A program made the position numbers and the translations under genes. From Miscanthus floridulus (taxonomy: Eukaryota; Streptophyta; Magnoliopsida; Poales; Poaceae), in contig NC_089586.1 of assembly GCF_019320115.1 (NCBI RefSeq), forward strand, positions 2,504,804-2,568,803: a stretch of 64,000 bases of DNA, given 5' to 3'. Below the pieces are notes generated by a model, which did not search any database, was not told where the DNA came from, and saw only the letters and a program-made list of their open reading frames with translations. Positions 23,690 through 34,659 of the stretch are shown here, one piece after another; within the stretch, counting starts at the first letter, position 1, and each line of letters opens with the position of its first letter.

Positions 23690-24025
23690 GTTATGCCGAA
23701 GTCTACAAGAATTTTGTGATGAATAGCTTAAAAGATTTGTGTTGCCTTTGGCTGTGTGCTCTTGAAAAGCATTGAAGCCCATAAACCGAGGATTGCAATG
23801 TTATGATTAAAAGGTCAAGAATGACCAATTCTCTGAGAAAGATTTGGTTTGGAGAGTAAAATTGCTGATCAGGTCAATGGACAACAAATCTGGCAAAGTG
23901 GTCAACTAATTGGGAAGGACCTTATCGGATCAAGCGTTGTGCGCCGGGTAATATTTATATTTTGGAAACACTGAAAGGGGAAGAAGGATTCGACAGAGCA
24001 ATCAAATGGGGAATATTTAAAGGAA
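23690..24025 (+). pseudogene. int: Integrase C-terminal remnant of element C
   Basis: In two frames the sequence reads LKSIEAHKPRIAM, then FSEKDLVWRVKLL, GKWSTNWEGPYRIKRCAPGN, YILETLKGEEG and finally KEYYP. This is the chromodomain-less C-terminal part of gypsy integrase, whose WxxNWEGPY motif is diagnostic. The catalytic core with the DDE triad is missing upstream. A second copy of the very end (RYYPNIW) sits at about 22083-22105, just before antisense copy 1. So the segment from pol end to antisense gene has been duplicated in tandem. Confidence 0.78.
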
Positions 24026-24289
24026 TATTATCCCTAACGTTTGGATTAATACTTGATAACCAATTTGCTCGGTTGACAGCTCTAATAGCCGATACCAGAA
24101 GGGTATCGCTTATGGTGCAAAAATAAACCCAAAAGGGTAAAAGCCGATACAATGTGTATCACCCGCAGGAGCAAAGCAAACATGGACAAAGTGATGCATA
24201 TAGTATGAAGTACGAAACAAAAGAAAAAATCACTGAAGACAAAGGAATTGTTTGCTAATATCACCTATTACAAACTATGGGCTGGAAAA

Positions 24290-25037
24290 CACTTTGGCTT
24301 TTATATCATCGGCCTAGGAGATAAAGGCTACATAGTTAGCAGCACTGAAGAAATCCTCAATTAGGCATTCATGATCCCTAGGGTACGCCGCTACTAGAAA
24401 ACCATGGGGGAGAAACCGAAGTTCATGACCAGAATGAGCTTGCGCAGAAGCCAGCGCCATGGCAGACGCCATACAAAGCGATCTCCCTAACACAATTTAG
24501 GATATCGTGCAGGTGAACCAGCGGGGCGGTGCCTTTGGCATTGACAAATCCCGCCACGTGCTCCATGACCAATCAGAGGCTATCTAGTTGGGCAGACAAA
24601 TCTAAGAAGATTCAAAGGGAAGGTGATCAGAATCTTGAGGATGAAAGTGAAAGGGAGCAAAGGTCATGACAAATATCTCACCCATGATTCTAGCCTCGGC
24701 CTTAGCCAACCTATCCTCCACTGAATCAGCCTTAGGCGGTGATCGACATCGAACCATGGCCAGAGCTGATTCTGTGAGGGAGAGACATTCAATGAGACTC
24801 TGGCCATGTCGATCAATAGAGGCAAGCAGACCGTCATTGTCAATCCACCTCCTTTGATAACAAGGGAGCTAGCGACAAGCTATTAACAAAGAGGACCCTA
24901 AAGGCTGAACGGAGTCGATCCTATTCCCTGAGGTAGAGGGGGCACCATGAGTTGTACCCTCGTAACGATGAAGGCGCTGACATGATGATGCAAGTCCGTT
25001 GAGGGTCTCCTCAGCAAACTTCTTGCTATTCTCCATG
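24290..25037 (-). pseudogene. Antisense spliced gene, copy 2, in element C
   Basis: The start is ATG at 25037 (MENSKKFAEETLNGLASSCQ), 92 bp downstream of a strong TATA box. A second exon lies at about 24851-24682 (RWIDNDGLLASIDRHGQSLI ... LAKAEARIMG, donor GTGAGAT). A third starts at about 24601 after TTCTTAG and runs to about 24300. Exon 3 is similar to exon 3 of copy 1: QLDSL-LV, then IL-x2-V-x-EIAL-GV-HG, and near the end HE-LIEDF--AA. The exon 2 ends also correspond. Stops and a frameshift break it, and the exon 1 to exon 2 junction is uncertain. The two copies are divergent, so the duplication is old. Confidence 0.62.
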
Positions 25038-25128
25038 ATCTCAAGCCTATGAAGAAGTAGGAACTATACTAAGGACATGGAAGGTTTGAGGTGAAGTGAG
25101 TTGTTTTTCGATCCCTAGCCGTGGCCTG

Positions 25129-25136
25129 TATATATA
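25129..25136 (-). promoter_or_regulatory. TATA box for antisense copy 2
   Basis: The minus strand reads CTATATATACAGGCC, with the TATATATA core here. It is followed by a leader without ATG until 25037. The same position in copy 1 is TTCAAATACCAGGCC (about 23285-23299), so the flanks are conserved while the TATA has decayed there. Confidence 0.6.
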
Positions 25137-25139
25137 GCC

Positions 25140-26038
25140 TGGGAAGGTAGAGAGATAGATTTCACCAGTGGTGTGAAATTGAAATCAGATACGAAAAAGG
25201 ATCAATGCTTCGAGAATTTAGGGAACAAATAACGAAGAAATAACAGATTTAGACTTATTGCTCTCCCAAGTTACAAATGCCATGGGATAGATGCGAAAGA
25301 TTTACATTGACCAGCAATCAACCCACCAAGGCCTCTTTGGATTGAAGGAAGTTCGAATCCCCATAGGGCCAAAAGTCATCATAAACCAAGTCACATCGGT
25401 CCGTTAATAAAATTGCGATAGAGAAGGAAAAGGCCGCCTGTCTAACAAATGCCCAGCTGATTTCTCGAAGCCATGGGAAAGAAGCTTGTGGCTTTCCTGA
25501 TGGGCATTTGATTAAGCAAACAAGGGGAAAGTGTCCATGTATTTTGGCCCTTGCAAACACTAGAACAGCTCTACGAGCATGGAGAGAAGACCCAAGCGAT
25601 ATCACAAGGATTCTTCTAACCGTAGTAGCTGATTCTCTTGCTCGACAAGGTGCTAAGACGGGAGACACAATCACCCTATGCATAAGAATTCTTCTAGCCG
25701 TTCAAGATCTTCATAGCAAAAGGATAGACCATGGAGGGTCCAGCGGAGTCAGGAGCGTTCGAGGAGACAGGTAGAAGAGAAACATGGCTGAATTGTTGAG
25801 TTACTCTCGCTAGGGTCGATAGACATTTTATAGCCGACCTGGAAGGATGAATTCAAGTGCCCGTGAAGCAATGATTCTCTCATAAAAGTTTTTGAAGCAT
25901 GGGCTCATGAGTTGGCATAGATGGCGACAAATAGTAGACCCTAGATCAAGATTCTTTACCCGTGTAAGCAGACCTATTGGGGGCACAAACCTGATAATTT
26001 TGGAATAAAATTATTTTATCCCAAAATTGGAGGACATG
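25140..26038. other. Element C region before 3' LTR
   Basis: Overlapping open frames occur on both strands (for example minus 25318-25683), but none is recognised. The stretch ends with CTATTGGGGGCACA (25977-25990) and AAAATTGGAGGACA immediately before the LTR, either of which could serve as the polypurine tract. Confidence 0.45.
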
Positions 26039-27827
26039 TGTTTACACCAAAATTTGGAAGAATAGTCATAGGGACTCAAAAGTTCCCAAGATCATGTCAT
26101 CAAGGAATCAATTGCGGGCAGATCGGAACTAGCTGATTCAGATGCAAAACTAGAATTGGCTTTCTTAGATAGCGCCAGTGGATAATGACAAAGGCTACGA
26201 TCGGCGCTAGGATGAGGCATGTTGGACTCTACAAAAAGGGAAAAAGAGTCCAAGTTATCTTAAATTAGGAATGTTTTCTCTAGGGTCAAAAATTGTGATG
26301 AGTCGTGCTTAGACAGAAGTCATGCGCAGGTCCCGGGTATAAATATCAAACCTCGGCTATTGTAAAAGACACACAATCAATCCAATATATAAGTCATTTA
26401 CTTTTTTGGCTCCAGCCACCCCTTAGAAGTAGGAGTAGAGTAGATCTCGGTGAGTTCTTCAGCAAGTATGGCTACATTGATCCAGTTGACCTCCACTGCT
26501 TATTGTAAATACCATCATGGCTTATACCTCTGTTTGTACGGCTTCATTGATCTAGTGAATCTCCACTGCGACTCTGGTATAAGTTAGTTATCGATTCTTG
26601 CCTAGTTCAAAATGGATGCATCAATCCGGTCGACCCCCACTGCATGAACTAGATCAAGGTCAAGTTATCGGCTCTATCTAAGCGTGGCATTCCTTTGGAT
26701 AGATTCATTAAGTTACCGATATTATTTATTGCTTCCATTTTTTATTTAATTATAGCAATATCACTTCGCCCGATTGAGATTGATCTAGATCGGCTTTATA
26801 TCCTTTTTAAGCCATCGTTTGTTAATCTAAAAATGATCTAATCTGTACTTTAAACGATGAGTTATGTTTTATCAGCTATTTTACATCAATCTTGATCGTG
26901 CATAGCGTGTGGTTAAGGCATGTTTGATTTTGAGTAGATCTATTGGTTAGCGAAAACTGTTCCATGGCCCGTTATCATGGCCTGTGTGATTCTACCTCAC
27001 ACCCCACTATTTGCATCATGGAGTAGGAATTGTTATTTGGCAGATCTATTCTTGAGATGGCATGACCTTAACTGTGCGCTATGCCTGAATCGGCTGTTTT
27101 AGCCGATATTGAGCGCTCTCATAAACTGTTCGCATCATGAGATCATTAAGTAGTGATAGGTTGAAAGATGTGTTAGCCCCATGATCTTATTATTGTATTA
27201 CAGCCTGCATGATTCTGCCTCATGCCCCACTGATATTAGTAATAAGTTAGGGTCATTGAGTCTATTGTTGTTTCTATAGCCTGCATGATTCTGCCTCATG
27301 CCCCACTGGCCATAGCGATAGATGAGATCTAATATGTCCATTAGATTTATTTCTATTAAATGGTTGAATGATGATGAACTATTTCTTTTATAAAGGAGTT
27401 CGGTTACTTGTAGTCATTGGCTTAGCATGAACTAATTATTGTTGATATCTTTTTACCAGTGAACAGTATTTGTTTAGACAACGACATTCATAATGATAAC
27501 CGATTCTTCTTACAGAACCCCATGAGCTTTAACCGATTTATTCTTATGAATATGCTAGAATCGACTATTTAGTCGATCTCCTTTCATATCGGCTCTTAGA
27601 GCCGCACATTTGGGATTGTCTGGCAACACCAGCATGTTCCGCCTTTAATTACTGATAAGCTTTCTCTCCTTGTCAATTGTAGGGTCAAATTGACTAGCAC
27701 ATCTCGGGAGGAGTACGTAGGATCGACCACCCTTGCGCTGAAGCTAGGCGGATGTCCAGCTCCATCGAGTGGACCCTTCCAGCTTGCTTCATGTATCCTT
27801 GGCATGGGACAAAATTTTATGTCGACA
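26039..27827 (+). repeat. 3' LTR of element C
   Basis: It is 1789 bp from TGTTTACACC to GTCGACA and followed by the duplicated target AAGGG. It is the partner of 16751-18504. Numerous single-base differences between the two LTRs indicate a considerable age. Confidence 0.93.
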
Positions 27828-27832
27828 AAGGG

Positions 27833-30518
27833 GCTAACCTAATCGAGGTGAGTTCTGACCTTTCCCCATGAGGGAAGTCCATCCCCGAGCCATCTGCCCA
27901 AAAGTGATGCCTCCCGAGCCAAGGCCCGTCTGCTGACCTCTTTCGTCGACCTACCTCTACAACAACAAAAATCAAGATAAGTCCTATCCTCCCAACCCTC
28001 TTGCTTCACTTGCTTCAGTCATCATCTCCTTTAACCTGAGCAACCCCACCAGAGGCTCAGTGGCATCATAGGATCGACTAAACTAACCACCTGCTGACCT
28101 TTTTTTGAAGGAGGACCACTGTAGAAGGCACCTGAGCGAGGCAAGGACAAGATGGACGGAGCAGGAGGAGCAGGTGAAAGATCGACAAGGTGCTAATGGA
28201 GCGGCCCCGACCATCGTGTGACCAGCTATGTCCTCTTTCCCCTCTCTTATGTTCATTCTGTTTTCTTTGCAGCTATCTACCTATCTCCCAATCCTTCATC
28301 GGACATTCCACCCTACCACATGCCGGTCTAGGACCCCCCCCAGAAGGGGCATCACTAAGGGTTCAAGGCTGGCCCACTAGGCTTCAAGGTCGCTTGAAGC
28401 AACTAAAAGTGTGAGGGATGCTCGGGAGATGAGCTCACATAGCTGTAGCTGGGAAGCCCAAGAGCGCCCCGACCGTTTGGATGAACGATGTCTGAGTACT
28501 AACTTAAGCCGCTCATGGTGACCCAACAAGGGAGGCAACAAGCCCTCAAGTGTCGATAGATGGGCTTAGGACCTATATGAGTGGCTCAGTCAGGAAGCTA
28601 AGGATCGCCCGCTAGGGGACATGACCTAGGCATGGAATGACCGTAAACATGGGGTTCTCACTAAGTCACCCGCTAGCAGCACATGCGCAACGATCTTGGC
28701 CAATGAGGCCATCATTGTAACAACCAACCCAACAAGGGATCAAGTCTCTAAGCACAACTCAAGAGCAAAATGGGATTGCACACGAAAGTAATTTCATTAC
28801 ATTGATTGGGAATGACCCAATTACAATATACGGTGGTAGAGACCGCGATCTACTGCCGCCTATATGACTACAAAGACTATAGGGCACACCTGACCTCTGG
28901 GTTGGGGCCTTATGGCGCGTATGGCTCAGGGTGAAGGACCACCCTTGGGGCTCTTCCCCGAGGCCCATGGTCAAGCGACATCGACCTTCGCACCATCAAT
29001 AGGGCCGGCCCTTCTTCATCGTTGCTAGGATGGAGTGGTAGCGACCTACGTGCCACGATCCCCTCCCCCATTAGAGGGTTCAAGGACTCTAGCGACATCA
29101 TTGGAGCCCTTACACCTTCTATTGAGGGGGAACATGATAGACACCTCTAGCATTGTGTCATCATCCCTCCTTCACTGGAGTCCTTCCACCCTCAAAGAAG
29201 CAGCCACCTAGCGAACAACACCAAGCTCACTCGAAGGGAAGCATCACACTTCATTGCCACTGCCATCGCCATCGAAGAAGATGGATCTAAGAAGAAGAAG
29301 AGAGAGGGGGGGGGGCTAGAGGAAGGGATTAAAAATGTTGCGTCCCCTAGCGGCCTCCCTTTATAGCCAAAGGCGGTGTGCTATGAGCGGCTCTAGGCCC
29401 TCCGATCAGCCATCAGCGGCTAGAAAGGACCCTATGGAACTGGCTAGGTGTCCCTTTGATCCCTGCAACATGCCTTAGGGAAGTTGTGTGATGACGGCAA
29501 TGCAGTAAAGGTAGAGTCATGGAACAACTAACAACGAGTCACATCCTCGCTCCACTTTTCAGCACGTGCGACACCCACTCCATGCATCCTCTCCGTGAGA
29601 CTTGGGGGGATCTGCCTCCCCCTAGGCCCACTTGCTACCATTGACAGCCCAAATCCACACACGCCAGGCACTGTGGCTCCTCCTCAAGATCTGCTCCACA
29701 TGGCCCTAACGTCCCATCTCCTAGATGAGACGAGACAGCATAGGGGTGCATGCCTTAACTCCTCCACTAGGCACAATGGCCTAGATGCCATCAACCGCCT
29801 ACGCAAGATGTCAGCGGATGGGACATGCCCATAAGCCACTCCTTCCACTAGCATAGAAGCCCCCACAATGGCCTTGGGGGCTACGTCGGCTCCCTAGACA
29901 GAGCAGCCCCCACCCCCGATCGACAGGTGCTCCAGTGGTGCATCCCCCAAAAAACAACCAACTCCCTAGAGTTGGGTCAGGAGCTGCTGAGTGGTGGGCC
30001 CAACAAGGGACTCCGTCCAAGCCTCGGTGTGCTCCCACTTCCTCGATCTATGGCTATAGAGGGTCAACTCCAGAAGGCTAGCTTGAGAGGATAAGGACCT
30101 ATTATCACAGCCCTTAGAAGGGTGTGGAGATACAGATGATTAGATGGCCCTGAGCCAGAGCCTAGCGCTCTTGATTACCCAGGCCATAGCAGGCTTCGAT
30201 CAAAAAGGAGGGCATCCTTGGGACTATAGTCGGTGATTCCCTGATGAGTCCACTGAGCTCTCGCTCAAGTTGAAGACCCATACGACATGGACTCATGAAT
30301 GGAGTAGCACCATCTTTGCTCAGCCTCAATAGCCGAGCACCATCCATCGCACTAGAGAAGAAGGCCCCAAGCATAGCACAACACTCTCACTAGCGGAAGC
30401 CATCCCCACCTAGGAGCGTTCGGTCACTAGAAGATCAAATTTAGCCCTCTGTCACCATCATGCCAGGTGAGGCCACGAAGGGCTCAGGGGCTCCTGACAA
30501 GATCCTAACATATATGTA
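27833..30518. other. Element B internal 3' region with antisense leader
   Basis: After the target duplication the text resumes with GCTAACCTAATCGAGGTGAG and continues 2.7 kb without reverse transcriptase or integrase motifs on the plus strand. On the minus strand a TATA box at 29359-29365, a CT-rich leader and ATG at 29272 (MAMAVAMKCDASLRVS) resemble the antisense gene start in element C. Downstream minus-strand frames (28759-29101) are short and broken. The product is not recognised. Confidence 0.5.
29359..29365 (-). promoter_or_regulatory. TATA box of antisense transcript in element B
   Basis: The minus strand reads GGCTATAAAGGGAGGC, followed by a leader rich in CCTCTCTCTTCTTC and an ATG 88 bp downstream. 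Its spacing and orientation are the same as in element C copy 2. Confidence 0.55.
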
Positions 30519-31637
30519 TGTTAAGCCTCGGGTTCAGTGGTTCTCAGATAGAGAAGACCCCCTGATCGATCCCTTCAGGATCGCCCAGGAGTTCAGGGGC
30601 TATGCCCATTGGACATGATCACGTGCACCCTCTGGCAAAGAGATCTAGCCGAGGCTGACTTGACCACAACTTCTGTCTAGGGCTCGGGAGCTTCCTCGAG
30701 CCTTGAGCTCTCTATCTATGGCACCTCTGGGCCTGGCCCTTGGCTCCTGCCTGGCTAACAATGCCAACCAAGGTCTAGGCACAAAAAGACAATCCCTAAG
30801 CTAGTGATGCCCGGGAGCTCCCTGGTGCCACTCCCTAGGCATGCCCCTACCAACTGCTCCTCCGATAGGGTCACATCTAGGGCGTAACACAAGAAGACAA
30901 AGCTTCCCACAGCCTCCAAGGGCTCGGGGGCTTTTGGGCCTGCATGGTAGCCCCTGGAGCCAACGTCCTTCACCACCAATAAGACTCTAGAAGGTTTCAT
31001 CTAGGGGAGGTCGGTCCAAGCCAACACCGTCTGACATGCAGAGTGTCAGAATAGAGCAGCCGGACAACGCCTAGGCTTCTTTGGCTCTAAGACATCTTGA
31101 CAGTCCATGGCGCACCACTACAAGACCCTCCTAGACTCCTATGCACATAGATCATAGACTAAGAACCCTCAACTGCCTTGTACCCAACCTATCTTGTTAT
31201 ATAAGGGATAAGGTCAGACCTAGGAGGGGGAGGATCCCAATTCGATCACCATACACTCCATTCCACCGCTTTGTATTGAGAGCAAGGCAACCTAGAGAGG
31301 GGCACCGAGAGCCCCTCCTCCACCGTATCCCATCATCTCCTTCCTCTCTAATGAGGGGGAGACTCCACCAGTGGCGAGGCAACCTTAGGATTAGCACCGA
31401 GTTATCCCCCTACCAAATCTTCTTCCTTTACACTCTATTGTACCCCCCAAGATTTTGGGTGCTCTTGAGTATAAGGATCATCAGCTGTTGGACGTAGGGA
31501 CTGAATTGGCCCAAACCAGGATAAACTGTTGTGTCTTCTCTGTGTGATTCTTGTGTTCCTGAGTCTACCCGAGCCACCGGAGACCCCATACTCTGATACC
31601 GACTTGAACAACATGCTTGTCGTGGTTTCGACCCCAC
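30519..31637 (+). repeat. 3' LTR of element B (boundaries approximate)
   Basis: The stretch has the layout of a cereal gypsy LTR. It has a likely TG start at TGTTAAGCCTCGGG, several GGGCTCGGGGGCT-type words, a TATA box TATATAAGG (31198-31206) and a leader. The distal part has GACGTAGGGACTGAATTGG and ends GTGGTTTCGACCCCACA. There is no partner LTR in the window, so the start is not fixed. Confidence 0.6.
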
Positions 31638-31720
31638 ATCACTTAGCATCTGAGGAAATCTTATAACAAACTAAGTATATTTTTTTCATAGTACTAGAGA
31701 CAATAAATGCACTAGCAGAG

Positions 31721-32077
31721 TGAAAAGGTCCCAAATGGCTAGAGGAGGGGGTGAATAGCCTATAAAAATCTCTGCAAATTCACTAGAGCAAAGGGTTGGA
31801 AACCTAAATGGCAAAATGCAATTTTGCTCTAGCTCTACAAGGGTTGCAAGCCACCTATACCAACAACTCTAGTTGCTATGATCTCAAAACACACACAAAC
31901 ACTAAATCACTAGTCTCTAAGCTAGTGAGCTCTCAAAGACTAACTAAAGAGCCTTACTAACCAAACTAATGAGCTCTCAAGACTATCTACACAAAAGAGC
32001 TTGACTGGGCAAGAAAGTAATCAAAGTAAATGCAAGAGAGTGAGTGAGATGATTATACTACTGAGGCAAGCGAAGGT
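31721..32077 (-). repeat. Solo LTR E (copia, SIRE-like), inner-end fragment
   Basis: TGAAAAGGTCCCAAATGGCTAGAGGAGGGGGTGAATAG is the reverse of the typical end of these LTRs, as seen in LTR F at 46440-46483. The LTR continues at 37054 after a CACTA insertion. No PBS lies beyond the end, so this is a solo LTR rather than an element end. Confidence 0.72.
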
Positions 32078-32399
32078 CACTACTATACTGAGACCTTTCA
32101 CATCCATGTCGTAACCCTTATCGTAGTCCAATTTTAGCCTCAGTAGTAAGCTATCGTCAAATGATTCACCTGTGTCAAGCCTATCAAAACCATTGAGTGG
32201 GCACATCAACCATCTATGTAGTGGTCACCAGCATCATCGCCTTGTACTTTGACCTGACTATCAGCGGTGCGGGTTCACTATTGCTTCAACGGCCGAGACC
32301 CTATGTAGAGGTTAACACCACCATCACTTCTACGTATGATCCATCAGTACAAAGGTCATGGTCACTGTCACCATGCACCACGATTAGCCTTTGATGATC

Positions 32400-33089
32400 G
32401 TTTAGTTAGTGTCGGGTTACTAAAGCATTTGGCGGTGATATACTTTTGATCCCTACCGCATCATACGTATAGCGACAGTGGTGATAAGAAAATAATGAAC
32501 GACGCTTGCATCCGATGATTACAGAATATCATCTTGTTTCACAATAGTTACTAATTAAGTTGGGCCCTTAATAGCTTCATGAACACAAAGCATACAGATA
32601 TAATCATTACATCCATAAATCATGTTCACAAACAAAAGTACTTTTTACAATAACAATGGATGCTACCATAACATCTTTCTTAACAGATGTCCTAACACAA
32701 GTGGTACATAGAGAATACTAAAGGTACAGATGTATATAGACTTACATAACAAAATGACATAGATGTGCTCCTTCTATGTGGCACTCCTGCTTGCAAGGCA
32801 AAATGAATATAATTAGTGCATCCTTCAGATTGGTAGCCAATGCACCATAGAACCCCTCTTATTCATCTCTGATCCATAACCTGAACAAAGCAGCAGAATT
32901 AATAATATTGAACATACCATTCCTTTAGTTAACAAGCTAAAATTGGTCTATACATACATAGAATGGAAACAACTCCCTACCTGAACAAAGACTGTCGTGA
33001 CGATGAAATATAGGAAATGCACCTTTACTGCTCTACTAATGACTCTATAAACAAGGCAACATAAGGAAGATATTAAGGCCTATTCATAT
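32400..33089. other. CACTA interior without recognised gene
   Basis: AT-rich sequence between the left subterminal region and the F-box fragment. No motif was recognised. Confidence 0.4.
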
Positions 33090-33565
33090 GGAAATGCCCT
33101 CTTGATCTGTAAAAGCGGATGACACGGGCATGGGGGACATGATCCTTTTTGCGGTCCATGTCATATGCAATCAATGTTCTATCCTTCCCAATAAGGAAAA
33201 TAAATTTCATTCTAGATGAACTGTAATCACTCTATACTCCTCATCACAAAGCTTAGAACCAACTTTAATACTCATGTGTCCACAACGTGCTTCAAACTCC
33301 AGTTATTAGTACCATAGTCTTCAAGTATCCACACTAAAAGCCAAGACCTATTATGAAAATTAGCATAACACACACAGGTGACCCTGAGCTTGATGGATGG
33401 ACATTTTAGCACCACCTGATACTGAGGACAATAAGGCTCACAAGCTGCACTCCATGGATATACAAGGCCACAAACTCTAGAATGAGAAGATGCGTTTTCA
33501 TCTACAAATCCAAAAAAATTATTGTAACTAGGTTGGAGGTGAAGGAGCAGAGAGCACGAGAGCAA
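33090..33565 (-). pseudogene. F-box-associated domain fragment
   Basis: The minus strand encodes CGLVYPWSAACEPY, then LVWILEDYGTNNWSLKHVV and EEYRVITVHLE. In a shifted frame it continues FIFLIGKDRTLIAYDMDRKK and ARVIRFYRS. WVLEDY-T--W-LKH followed by YRV..HPE and LIAYDMDR is the order found in C-terminal domains of grass F-box proteins, which recruit substrates to SCF ubiquitin ligases. A frameshift and a stop lie near 33205-33220. The F-box itself is missing, so this is a captured 3' part. Confidence 0.65.
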
Positions 33566-33879
33566 TACAAAGGAATATAGAATCTAGTGAAGGAGCAGAT
33601 CCAGTGCAGTTACCTTAGATCTGGATGGAGCAGATAAGCAGGGACAATGCGCTAAAGATTTGTGTGCCGACAAGGTTAGAGGTGAAGGAGTAGTGAGCAT
33701 GCAAGAGGCTGCCTTTCGTCTGACGCTAGCAGGGTGAAGCAGAGCAAGGGAGCAGAGTGGGGAATGGATAGGAGGAAGGTGTGGTAGGACCGTAGGAGAG
33801 TGTATATATAGTTCAATAAATTAGTTGCCCCTATACCAGGGCCCAGTGTCTAGGGAAGTAGGATGCCTCCAATACATCA

Positions 33880-34133
33880 TTGATACTTGGATCTATTATC
33901 ATTTATAGTTTAATAAATTGAACACCTGGTTAATCACCTTGCATTTAGTTCCACAATAGTTGTACAAAAGTGACAGATTTTGGTCCGACACATCAATTGA
34001 TACTTGGATCTACTATCATTTATAGTTCAATAAATTGAACACCTAGTTAATCACCTTGCATTTATTTCAACAATGGTTGTACAAAAGTGATAGATTTCAG
34101 TCCAATATATAAATTGATACTTGAATCTACTGC
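33880..34133. repeat. 117-bp tandem duplication
   Basis: TTGATACTTGGATCTA recurs at 33880, 33997 and 34114, giving a period of 117 bp over two units and a partial third. The units include AATAAATTGAACACCT and TTGTACAAAAGTGA. It lies inside the CACTA element. Confidence 0.88.
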
Positions 34134-34384
34134 GGCAAACTAAGTAACTTGCAAATGAACATACCAAGAAATAAGGTAAGTACAAAATAGGTGAAACAAG
34201 AATAGGAAGCACATTTCTTCTCAAAGGTACGAAATCTTCCATCATCTTCGTTGGAGCCCTGGCCATTTCTTCAAGATGTGGCATAATCTCTTCCTCCTCC
34301 TACAGATGTTCTTCATTTATTGTAAAACTAGCCTCCGCCTTTAGCTCCCAAATCTTGTTACATAAATCCAAATCAAAGTCCTCA

Positions 34385-34640
34385 AAAATTTTCCATATGG
34401 GGGATCGTGCCACTTAAAGAACCTGCAATCTAAGTCGGGCTATGAAAAAACCAAATTCCCATAAGTACAGCAGGATTTTAGCATTTGCATTGTGAAAATA
34501 GAATGAACAAGAAAGAAAACAAGTTACATTATTTGCCCTGCAGCATCTCTAGTACCGAAATCTTGGGTTTCCACCACTCCACAAAATTCACCGAGGTGTC
34601 TTCAAGCCGCAGCGACACAAAAGTGGTGGCTCATATGTGT
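34385..34640 (-). pseudogene. GRF-type zinc finger fragment with retained intron
   Basis: One minus-strand exon piece gives CRCGLKTPR then NPRFRY and RCC (34620-34529). It is followed by GTAACTTG...TTTTTTCATAG, a GT-AG intron of 89 bp (34528-34440), and then CRFFKWHDPP. Cys-x-Cys-Gly, N-RxFxxC, and C-FFxWxDP are the conserved points of GRF zinc fingers, which bind single-stranded nucleic acid. Two stops interrupt the first exon. GRF fragments are frequent passengers in grass transposons. Confidence 0.55.
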
Positions 34641-34659
34641 AGGGGTGGTTCTCAACATG

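Larger units (their letters stand above)
16751..27827 (+). mobile_element. Element C: complete non-autonomous Ty3-gypsy (TAT-like) element
   Basis: LTRs 16751-18504 and 26039-27827 share TGTTTACAC...GTCGACA ends. A perfect 5-bp target duplication, AAGGG, flanks them (16746-16750 and 27828-27832), so both boundaries are secure. Order on the plus strand: gag (18543-20060), protease (about 21200-21900), an integrase C-terminal remnant (23690-24025). Reverse transcriptase, RNase H and the integrase core are missing. Two tandem antisense genes lie at 22330-23167 and 24290-25037. The post-pol spacer is duplicated, with similar sequence at 22075-22230 and 24020-24170 (TAGCCGAT and GGTATCGC words). 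The element must have relied on a relative for enzymes. Confidence 0.93.
15037..31637 (+). mobile_element. Element B: Ty3-gypsy remnant split by element C
   Basis: Gag and protease remnants lie at 15060-16740. The same element resumes after the nested insertion at 27833 and ends in an LTR (about 30519-31637). No 5' LTR remains; element A abuts directly at 15036. No reverse transcriptase or integrase is visible in 27833-30518. The 3' internal region has an antisense TATA box and leader, as in elements C and D. It is therefore a truncated and possibly non-autonomous TAT-like element. Confidence 0.7.

Noticed and set aside
30519..31637. Target duplication for element B
   Set aside because: The 5' end is missing, so no flank pair can be compared.
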